This document shows positions 1 through 6,161 of a DNA stretch of 64,000 bases, in pieces. The stretch comes from Clostridia bacterium. Lineage in GTDB: Bacteria; Bacillota; Clostridia; UMGS1810. Below the pieces are notes generated by a model. The model worked only from the letters and a program-made list of their open reading frames with translations. It was not told where the DNA came from and searched no databases. Every line of letters starts with the position of its first letter. Position 1 is the first letter of the stretch. A program made the position numbers and the translations under genes. The DNA lies in assembly GCA_017416845.1 (NCBI GenBank), contig JAFQBA010000023.1:1-64000 (forward strand). Reading direction: 5' to 3'.

Positions 1-116
1 TCAAGCTAAGCTTGACTGATGAGGTGTAGCCGCAAAGCGGCGTTATTTCAGTGTATCTTATTAGCGAGACACCTCATCCACCGCTCACGCGGTCCCCCTT
101 CTCCTCCAAGGAGAAG
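1..116. repeat. Hairpin-rich repeat-like segment
   Basis: Noncoding stretch packed with inverted repeats: a perfect 15-base palindrome at 1-15 (TCAAGCT A AGCTTGA), GATGAGGTG at 18-26 matched by CACCTCATC at 70-78, GCCGC/GCGGC inside that pair, ACCGC/GCGGT just after it, and CTTCTCCT/AGGAGAAG at 98-116. The layout resembles dispersed, structured intergenic repeats of gut Clostridia (recalled, not searched). The one open frame here has no ribosome site and I do not call it a gene. The remaining bases to about 286 show nothing further. Confidence 0.45.
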
Positions 117-286
117 GCTTACGTTCTGGTGTTTGTTATATAGTTGGGGATTTTTTGAATTTATTCGGCATGCCGAGGTCGTCACGCTCTACGATGTTCT
201 TGTGTTAAACAGAGCGATAAACTCAAATTTGTTTGTTATGCAACACTAAATTTTGCAAAATAATTTGTTTTTTGGCAAAATAAACC

Positions 287-315
287 TTGACATTCTGCTA
301 AAAACATATTAAAAT
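287..315 (+). promoter_or_regulatory. Upstream promoter of the SLH gene
   Basis: TTGACA at 287-292, a 17-base spacer and TAAAAT at 310-315. It would give a leader of about 300 nt ahead of the SLH gene. A second promoter lies at 473-501. Confidence 0.5.
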
Positions 316-472
316 ATAGTAGGTTATGGTTAGAATAGGATATTGATGTTTGTAAACGAGTATTATGTGAGCAATTTTCAATCATCAATCCTACGAAAAC
401 TACAGTGTTGTGGCAAAACTGTAACAGAGTTTACTCTAACTTTACATTTTTGTTACAACAACAATTACTGCA

Positions 473-501
473 TTGACTGTAATGTTTTCGAATGTTATAA
501 T
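473..501 (+). promoter_or_regulatory. Proximal promoter of the SLH gene
   Basis: TTGACT at 473-478, a 17-base spacer and TATAAT at 496-501. It is the better placed of two tandem promoters and would give a leader of about 115 nt. Confidence 0.6.
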
Positions 502-545
502 CAGTGCAAGGTTAGAGTTCAATCTGACCGTAGTGTTAAGTTGTA

Positions 546-595
546 TTTGAATGAGATGCGGCTTAATCACGAAAAACCACATCATCTCATTCAAA
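546..595 (+). promoter_or_regulatory. Stable hairpin in the SLH gene leader
   Basis: TTTGAATGAGATG at 546-558 pairs perfectly with CATCTCATTCAAA at 583-595, a 13-bp stem with a 24-nt loop. It ends about 14 nt before the AGGGAGG ribosome site at 608-614. No T-run follows, so it is not a terminator. A 5' leader stem of this kind could protect an abundant surface-protein message; that role is inferred. Confidence 0.55.
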
Positions 596-625
596 AAAAT
601 ATTATTAAGGGAGGATTTGAGAATT

Positions 626-3370
626 ATGAAAAATCTCAAAAAAGTTCTTGCACTCGTTGTTGCATTAACAATGGTGCTCGGTACTGTTGCTTTCGCAGCT
701 TTCACAGACGTTGCTGTTGAAGATGACGAATACACAGCAGTATCCACACTGTCTTCACTTGAAATCCTCAACGGATATGAAGACGGTTCTTTCAAACCCG
801 ATGGTGACATCACAAGAGCAGAATTCTGTGCTGTTGTTTGCCGTGCTTTAGGTTATGAACCTGCTGCAGGTGCTACAATGTTCACAGACGTTCCTGCTGA
901 TCACTGGGCTGCTGGTTACATCAACACATGTGCCGGCGCTAAAATCGTAAACGGTATGGGCGATGGCACATTTGCTCCTAATGCAAATGTAACATACGAA
1001 CAGGCTGTTAAAATGCTTGTTGTAGCTCTCGGTTACGAACCCATGGCTGCTCAGAAGGGTGGCTACCCCACAGGTTACATGGTAGTAGCTAACACCTACG
1101 GCATGACCAAAGGTGTAAGCGTTGCTTCACAGGCAGCTGCTGCTTCCAGAGGCATTGTTGCTCAGCTCACATACAATGCACTCGACATCCCCATGATGGA
1201 TCAGACCGGTTTCGGTACTAACACTGAATTCCAGATTCTTGATGGAACAAACGGTAAAGATTACAAGACTCTCCTTACAGGTCTTGACGTTGCTAAACTC
1301 GAAGGTATCGTAGAAGGTACTCCTATCATTGAATTCGATGGCGAAACATGTGCAGCAGACGAAGTTGTATACTGCATCAAAGAAGCTAACGACAATGAAT
1401 ACTTCGAAGACAAACTTGAAGATGAAGATTGCTACGATGCTACTCTTAAAGTAGCTGAAGGCGTTAATGCTGCTGATTACTTCGGTGTTGCTTCTATCGT
1501 ATACGCTAAAGAAGTTAAGAAAAACACTTATGAAATCATCGCTATTATGCCCGGCGAAGACAGCGAAATCGTAGAACTCGGTCTCGAAGATCTTGATGAA
1601 GAAACAACTGATTCCAAAGTTGAATACTATCCTTCAGCTTCTTCTTCCGACACTGACAGCTACAAGCTCGATGCTGAAGCTAAATTCTACTACAACTATG
1701 CAACTGTTGATTCTTTGACAGAAGTTATCTTCAACGAAGAAGGCGATCTCAGAACAGGTGCTGATGTTGAAATCACACTTATCGAAAACAGCGGTGACAA
1801 CAAATTTGATATCGTTGTTATGAAAGAATATGCATACGATCTCGTTAAAACAGTTGAAGACGACGAATTCGAATCAAACGACGGTGCAACATTCAAATTT
1901 GATTTTGAAGATGAAGATGTAAACATCTCTATCGTTAACAAAGACGGCGAAGAAATCGGTCTCGAAGATTTCGCTGAAAATGATGTAATCGCTTACATCA
2001 CAGATGGTAACACCAAGAACTATGATTGGATCGAAATCATCAACCTCGGACAGAACGCTGTTACAGGTACAATTGATGAAAAAACAACTGATGCTATCTA
2101 TGTAGACGGCACAAAATATGACTATATCGTTGATGGTCTCAAACTTGGTGATGAAGGTACATTCTTCCTCACAAGAACCGGTAAGATCTTCGCTTATGAC
2201 AAAGATGCTTCTGTTGCAGGCAACTATGCTATCATCCTTGACTGTGGTGCAGATGCTACATCTTTCTCCGATGGCTACCAGGTTAAACTTCTTACAAAGA
2301 ACAACGAAATCATCATCTACAACCTCAGAGACAATCTCGTTGAAGATGACGAATTAATCGCTGATCTCGACGCTCTTGCTACAGACGCAGGCGACGATGT
2401 TAAAGCTGATGCTGATGAAAGACTCATCACATTCAAACTTGATTCCAAAAACTACATCAGAGAAATCAACTTCGTTGAAGCTACAGCTATTGCTGATGAT
2501 TCCGAATACGATGCTGATGGTGAATCACTTGGTAACGAAACAGTATCTCTCGACGCTGTTATCTTCAATGTAACACCTTCTTCAATTGATTCCGTATATG
2601 CAGCTGGCGTAAGCTACCTCGTAAACGAAGGCAAATACTCCGGTTATGTTGCATACAACGAAGATGATGAAGCTGATTGCATTATCATTACCGAAGGCGG
2701 AAGCCTCATCGACTATACACAGGATCTCGCTGTTGTAGCTGAAGTTACTACTATCACAATCAATGATGGTGCTGACGACGCTCAGAAGATCAGATACTAT
2801 GTATCCGGTGATGATGAACTCAAAGAAATCATCGTTGTTAAAGATCAGGATGTAACAGCAATGGATAATTCTGATTATGATGATATCGATGTTGGTGATG
2901 TATTCATGTTTGCTGACAATGGCGAAGGCGTTGCTACTGCATTCGAAATCGTTGCAAACCTTGAAAACGACGAATATGTTCTCAACACTGATTTCACAGA
3001 TCTCGTAGAAGATGATGAAAATGCTAACACAAAATTCGTTATCGGTTATATCGAAAACTGGAAGACTGTTAACGCTGGTGTTCAGGCTATCACATCCGAA
3101 GGTAACCTCACAATCAAAGGTTCCACAAACGACTACACTGTAGAAGAAAGAAGCAAGAACACAGTTATCCACGTTGGTGACTGGAGAGAAGGCGACGTTG
3201 ATAAACTTGAAGATGGCGAAGCTAACTACTTCGTTGCAAGAAAAGTTAAGAACAACGTTAACGATATCGTAGTTGTTTCTAACAGAGCAGCTGTTGTTGA
3301 AGACGAACCCGCTGATGATGTTGTAGATTCTGCTGCTGATTCTTCTGCTGATTCTTCTGTAGAAGCATAA
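626..3370 (+). CDS. S-layer homology (SLH) domain surface protein
   Basis: A 914-residue secreted protein, probably an abundant cell-envelope or S-layer-type protein. Residues 1-24 form a classic signal peptide (basic start, hydrophobic core, AFA-A cleavage). SLH modules follow at about residues 26-80 and 85-140 (FTDV, GYEDGSFKP, ITRAEF; then FTDVP, GDGTFAP, VTYEQA), and a third, looser module lies near 145-195. SLH modules usually bind pyruvylated wall polymers. The other roughly 700 residues are very acidic, rich in Asp/Glu/Val/Tyr and without a recognised domain; the tail is Ser/Ala/Asp-rich. I chose ATG 626 over the upstream in-frame ATG at 551 because of the AGGGAGG site and the signal peptide. 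Codon use is strongly biased, as in highly expressed genes. Tandem promoters and a leader hairpin precede it, a strong terminator follows. Confidence 0.9.
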   Translation: MKNLKKVLALVVALTMVLGTVAFAAFTDVAVEDDEYTAVSTLSSLEILNGYEDGSFKPDGDITRAEFCAVVCRALGYEPAAGATMFTDVPADHWAAGYINTCAGAKIVNGMGDGTFAPNANVTYEQAVKMLVVALGYEPMAAQKGGYPTGYMVVANTYGMTKGVSVASQAAAASRGIVAQLTYNALDIPMMDQTGFGTNTEFQILDGTNGKDYKTLLTGLDVAKLEGIVEGTPIIEFDGETCAADEVVYCIKEANDNEYFEDKLEDEDCYDATLKVAEGVNAADYFGVASIVYAKEVKKNTYEIIAIMPGEDSEIVELGLEDLDEETTDSKVEYYPSASSSDTDSYKLDAEAKFYYNYATVDSLTEVIFNEEGDLRTGADVEITLIENSGDNKFDIVVMKEYAYDLVKTVEDDEFESNDGATFKFDFEDEDVNISIVNKDGEEIGLEDFAENDVIAYITDGNTKNYDWIEIINLGQNAVTGTIDEKTTDAIYVDGTKYDYIVDGLKLGDEGTFFLTRTGKIFAYDKDASVAGNYAIILDCGADATSFSDGYQVKLLTKNNEIIIYNLRDNLVEDDELIADLDALATDAGDDVKADADERLITFKLDSKNYIREINFVEATAIADDSEYDADGESLGNETVSLDAVIFNVTPSSIDSVYAAGVSYLVNEGKYSGYVAYNEDDEADCIIITEGGSLIDYTQDLAVVAEVTTITINDGADDAQKIRYYVSGDDELKEIIVVKDQDVTAMDNSDYDDIDVGDVFMFADNGEGVATAFEIVANLENDEYVLNTDFTDLVEDDENANTKFVIGYIENWKTVNAGVQAITSEGNLTIKGSTNDYTVEERSKNTVIHVGDWREGDVDKLEDGEANYFVARKVKNNVNDIVVVSNRAAVVEDEPADDVVDSAADSSADSSVEA

Positions 3371-3410
3371 TTGTTGATTCTTAAGTTCTCAACTTAATTA
3401 ATTTAACAAA

Positions 3411-3447
3411 AAATAACCACGGCATTTGCCGTGGTTATTTTTTTAAA
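3411..3447 (+). terminator. Terminator of the SLH gene
   Basis: Near-perfect hairpin with AAATAACCACGGC and GCCGTGGTTATTT arms around a 4-nt loop, followed by a T-run. It insulates the surface-protein gene from the next operon. Confidence 0.9.
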
Positions 3448-3490
3448 ATTATTAGTAAATAAAAGTATGTGAATCAAAAGGATGATAAAG

Positions 3491-3718
3491 ATGAAACAGG
3501 GAATATATAAACACTATAAGGGCAATTTGTATGAACTCTTATTTATAGCAAAACACTCCGAAACCCTTGAAAAAATGGTTGTTTACAAAGCTCTTTACGG
3601 TGATGGCGATGTATGGGTTCGCCCATATATTATGTGGAATGAAGAAATAAAGGTTAATGGGAAAGCTGTTAAACGATTTGAGTATGTTGGAGAAGTGTTT
3701 GATTCTGATGCTTTGTAA
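3491..3718 (+). CDS. DUF1653 family protein
   Basis: A 75-residue soluble protein that matches the DUF1653 pattern along its whole length: GIYKHYKGNLYELL near the start, then HSETLE, VVYKALYGDGDVWVRP, and FEYVGE at the end. The family is common in bacteria; its function is unknown and it is predicted to be a small beta-rich domain. ATG 3491 fits the AAAAGG site at 3476-3481 better than the ATG at 3482, which overlaps that site. It lies between the SLH terminator and a separate consensus promoter, so it is probably transcribed alone. No membrane segments or signal peptide are seen. Confidence 0.8.
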   Translation: MKQGIYKHYKGNLYELLFIAKHSETLEKMVVYKALYGDGDVWVRPYIMWNEEIKVNGKAVKRFEYVGEVFDSDAL

Positions 3719-3777
3719 TTTGTGAAATGTAATTTTGGGTTAATCATTCAATTATTAAAGCGTTTTGTTTAAAACTA

Positions 3778-3805
3778 TTGACAATATTAAATTTTGGTAT
3801 ATAAT
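3778..3805 (+). promoter_or_regulatory. Promoter of the FTR-thioredoxin pair
   Basis: Perfect TTGACA at 3778-3783 and TATAAT at 3800-3805 with a 16-base spacer, about 28 nt before the ferredoxin-thioredoxin reductase-like gene. Confidence 0.75.
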
Positions 3806-3832
3806 AGAGATATAAAAATTGGAGCTGATACT

Positions 3833-4030
3833 ATGAAAGTTACACTAAATCCCGATAAAGAGGTTGTCAAAGTTGTAAAGGACGGATTAAAAGCAAAAAA
3901 CGGATATTGTCCTTGCAGAATTGAAATTATTGAAGATAATAAATGTATGTGCAAAGAATTCCGAGAGCAGATTGCTGATCCGGATTTTGAAGGATATTGT
4001 CATTGTATGCTTTATTATAAATCAAAATGA
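3833..4030 (+). CDS. Ferredoxin-thioredoxin reductase catalytic-type protein
   Basis: A 65-residue protein with the cysteine signature of the ferredoxin-thioredoxin reductase (FTR) catalytic chain: CPCR at residues 26-29, CMC at 38-40 and CHC at 56-58. In the family these residues hold a [4Fe-4S] cluster next to a redox-active disulfide that reduces thioredoxin. It is shorter than plastid chains (around 110 residues), and no gene for the variable (alpha) subunit lies nearby. ATG 3833 has GGAG at 3821-3824; the upstream in-frame start at 3794 overlaps the promoter and is unlikely. The thioredoxin gene follows after 21 nt, so the two probably form a redox pair fed by ferredoxin. Confidence 0.82.
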   Translation: MKVTLNPDKEVVKVVKDGLKAKNGYCPCRIEIIEDNKCMCKEFREQIADPDFEGYCHCMLYYKSK

Positions 4031-4051
4031 AAATTACAGGAGGAATTTGCT

Positions 4052-4363
4052 ATGGCAGAAATTATAATAACAAAAGATAATTTTGAAGCAGAAGTTTTGA
4101 AATCGGATATACCTGTACTTGTTGATTTCTGGGCACCTTGGTGTGGTCCGTGTAAAATGCTCTCACCTGTTCTTGAAGAATTTGCCGAAGAATATAACGG
4201 GAAAGTTAAAGTTGGTAAGGTTAATGTTGATGAGCAAACAGAACTGGCTGTTAAATATGGCATTATCAGTATTCCTGCTCTTATTGTTTTTGAAAACGGT
4301 GAAAAAACAAATTCTACTGTTGGATATTGCACAAAAGAAGCCCTTGAAGATCTTGTAAAATAA
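4052..4363 (+). CDS. trxA: Thioredoxin
   Basis: A 103-residue canonical thioredoxin: the WCGPC active site lies at residues 30-34, after VDFWAP, and the cis-proline region reads SIPALIVF. Length is normal for the family. It reduces protein disulfides in the cytoplasm. The start has a good AGGAGG site. It is cotranscribed with the FTR-like gene just upstream, which suggests reduction by ferredoxin rather than, or besides, NADPH; no thioredoxin reductase (trxB) gene is in the window. A terminator follows directly. Confidence 0.95.
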   Translation: MAEIIITKDNFEAEVLKSDIPVLVDFWAPWCGPCKMLSPVLEEFAEEYNGKVKVGKVNVDEQTELAVKYGIISIPALIVFENGEKTNSTVGYCTKEALEDLVK

Positions 4364-4371
4364 AGTATAAT

Positions 4372-4409
4372 AAAATCCTCTGTTAAATTATAAAATAACA
4401 GAGGATTTT
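4372..4409. terminator. Bidirectional terminator between trxA and queT
   Basis: Perfect 14-bp stem (AAAATCCTCTGTTA and its complement) with a 10-nt loop. It has A/T runs on both sides, so it can serve the converging trxA (plus) and queT-like (minus) transcripts. Confidence 0.85.
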
Positions 4410-4413
4410 GTAA

Positions 4414-4896
4414 TTATAAATATTTATTTGTTTTAGTGATTATACTGTGAACAAGCAACCCCAAAAACATACATGAAGCAATCTCGCCCAGTCCGACAGT
4501 CAGTGCCATGAACCACCACGCATCATTAAGACCATAAGCGTATTTTAAAACAAACGGAACTATTATTACATTTGAAACAACCGGTGAGAGTGAGGCTAAT
4601 ATTTTGTGCTTTCTCATTAGATAAGTTCCCACAGCTCCGATGAGTGTGGCAATTGAGCCAAAAATAATATCGAGCATTGCACATGCGGTAAGCGTATTAG
4701 AAAGTAAACAACCTACAGTAAGTCCTGCTATCGCCTCGGGAAAGAAACATGGCAAAATTGTCAGTGCTTCTGAAAGTCGAAGTTGTATTACTCCGTTTGC
4801 GAGCCCTGCAGAGTTTGAAATAAATGTCAGTATCACATATAGTGATGCAATCATTGCAGCTCTCACAAGAGTAGCTGTTTTGTTTTTTGTTTTCAT
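4414..4896 (-). CDS. queT: QueT-type transporter (ECF S component)
   Basis: A 160-residue integral membrane protein with about five hydrophobic segments. The pattern AAMIASLYVILT, QLRLSEALTILP and GLTVGCLLSN is typical of QueT, the substrate-binding S component of energy-coupling-factor transporters thought to import a queuosine precursor (preQ1 or preQ0). ATG 4896 is preferred over the upstream in-frame ATG at 4935 because of the AAGGAG site 7 nt before it. The shared ECF module (EcfA/A'/T) is not in the window, as is usual. A structured leader with a possible preQ1-binding fold lies just upstream. Confidence 0.85.
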   Translation of the reverse strand: MKTKNKTATLVRAAMIASLYVILTFISNSAGLANGVIQLRLSEALTILPCFFPEAIAGLTVGCLLSNTLTACAMLDIIFGSIATLIGAVGTYLMRKHKILASLSPVVSNVIIVPFVLKYAYGLNDAWWFMALTVGLGEIASCMFLGLLVHSIITKTNKYL

Positions 4897-4921
4897 ATTA
4901 ATTCTCCTTAGTTTTGATTTA

Positions 4922-4993
4922 GAACATTTTTTCAAAAACTATACTATAGTTTTTGAAGGTACTGTTCAAGTGAGGATGGTTTCGAACTCACTT
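4922..4993 (-). promoter_or_regulatory. Structured queT leader, possible preQ1 riboswitch
   Basis: On the minus strand three pairings can be drawn: AAGTGAG/CTCACTT (4987-4993 with 4968-4974, 12-nt loop), GAACA/TGTTC (4963-4967 with 4922-4926), and between the latter a 13-bp perfect stem whose arms are TTCAAAAACTATA and its complement (4931-4957). The structure ends some 13 nt before the AAGGAG site, so it could mask translation. The loop TTCGAAACCATC vaguely recalls preQ1-III elements, which occur before queT genes; that is from memory. The AT-rich palindrome alone could instead be a protein operator. Confidence 0.35.
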
Positions 4994-5010
4994 TATTTTA
5001 AGTCTGATGA

Positions 5011-5565
5011 TTAATAAAGAAATTTATAAATCTTCATTCTTTTTTTTACGGTTTTAACATATTTTTCTGTTTCTTTATACGGAATTGACGAGAGTATGTA
5101 TCCATCTTTATTTTCTTGTTTTTCCAGCCACTGAGCCACATTTCCTTCACCGGCGTTATATGCGGCGAGAGCTGTTTCAATATTACCGTTGTATTTGTCA
5201 ATCAAATATCGAATATATGAGCACCCAACTCGGATATTCAGTTCGTCTGCGGAACAATCGGTAGAAATATTAAACTGTTTGATGCACCATGATGCGGTTT
5301 CATCTTTGAGTTGCATAAGTCCTTTTGCTCCTTTGTGACTGACAGCATTTTCATCAAATTTACTTTCGGTGCTTATAATACCCATAACAAGATATTTATC
5401 AAGATTATACTCATTGCTGCAAGTTATTATTATGTCTTCGTATTTAAGTGTATATGCCTTTCTCATTATTGGTTTTGCAACAAATAGCAGAGAAATAATA
5501 ACCAATAATACAGCCATAAATATGTACAAAATATTGCTGCGGGATTTATTGTTTTTTTCAATCAT
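5011..5565 (-). CDS. Membrane-anchored lytic transglycosylase (SLT fold)
   Basis: A 184-residue protein with one N-terminal membrane segment (about residues 11-31) and an extracellular soluble lytic transglycosylase domain. Signatures are GIISTESKFD with the likely catalytic Glu67, GAKGLMQL, and AAYNAGEGNV near the C terminus. The family cleaves peptidoglycan glycan strands to 1,6-anhydro products. Its start overlaps the end of coaE by 8 nt, so it is translationally coupled and part of the polA-coaE transcript. In Firmicutes the gene often follows coaE. No LysM or other wall-binding module is present. Confidence 0.9.
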   Translation of the reverse strand: MIEKNNKSRSNILYIFMAVLLVIISLLFVAKPIMRKAYTLKYEDIIITCSNEYNLDKYLVMGIISTESKFDENAVSHKGAKGLMQLKDETASWCIKQFNISTDCSADELNIRVGCSYIRYLIDKYNGNIETALAAYNAGEGNVAQWLEKQENKDGYILSSIPYKETEKYVKTVKKRMKIYKFLY

Positions 5566-6142
5566 TCATAATACTCCTTAAAATGACATCAATCTTGGTT
5601 TTCAGTTCGTCGCTTGTAGAGTTGTTATAAACGCAAAAGTCACTTTGTGAGGTATAAAAATCATCATCGTGCTGGCTTGCGATTCTTGATTTTGCGTAGT
5701 TTTCTGATATGTTGTCTCTTTCTGTGATTCGTCGGATTCGTATTTCTTCGTCTGCAAGAACCGAAATAACATAGTCACATTTATTTTGTAATCCTGCTTC
5801 AAAAAGCAGAGGAGCATCAAGAAGAAGATTTTTCCCTTCGTTATCTTTTAATATTTTCTCAGTTTCAATCAATATATGCTTATGTGTTATTTTTGTTAAT
5901 ATATCAAGTTTTTTATTATCAGTAAATACAATGGAACCAAGAAGTCTTCTGTCAAGTGAGCCATCGGAATTTAATATATTTTTTCCAAAAGTGCTGACAA
6001 TTTCGTTAAGACAGTCACTTCCGGCTGAAGTAACTTCGCGTGATACTTTGTCAAAGTCTATGCATATAAATCCGTATTCTTTAATAATATTTGCGGCTGT
6101 GCTTTTTCCTGTTCCTGAGCCGCCGGTTAAGCCTATAATCAT
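5558..6142 (-). CDS. coaE: Dephospho-CoA kinase
   Basis: A 194-residue P-loop kinase that catalyses the last step of coenzyme A synthesis, ATP-dependent phosphorylation of the 3' hydroxyl of dephospho-CoA. The Walker A motif GGSGTGKS lies at residues 7-14, followed by FDKVSREV and later DAPLLFEAGL, all typical of CoaE. ATG 6142 has AGAGGT upstream; the longer frame starting at 6205 would run into polA and lacks a site. It sits 19 nt downstream of polA and overlaps the lytic transglycosylase gene, the usual Firmicutes order. Confidence 0.95.
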   Translation of the reverse strand: MIIGLTGGSGTGKSTAANIIKEYGFICIDFDKVSREVTSAGSDCLNEIVSTFGKNILNSDGSLDRRLLGSIVFTDNKKLDILTKITHKHILIETEKILKDNEGKNLLLDAPLLFEAGLQNKCDYVISVLADEEIRIRRITERDNISENYAKSRIASQHDDDFYTSQSDFCVYNNSTSDELKTKIDVILRSIMND

Positions 6143-6161
6143 TTTTAAATACCTCTTAATA

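Noticed and set aside
2582-3172. 196-residue open frame on the minus strand inside the SLH gene
   Set aside because: It is a shadow of the biased codon use of the SLH gene; no ribosome site, signal or recognised motif.
4960-4995. tRNA T-arm-like string (TTCGAAC) on the plus strand
   Set aside because: No acceptor stem, anticodon arm or cloverleaf can be drawn around it; it belongs to the queT leader.
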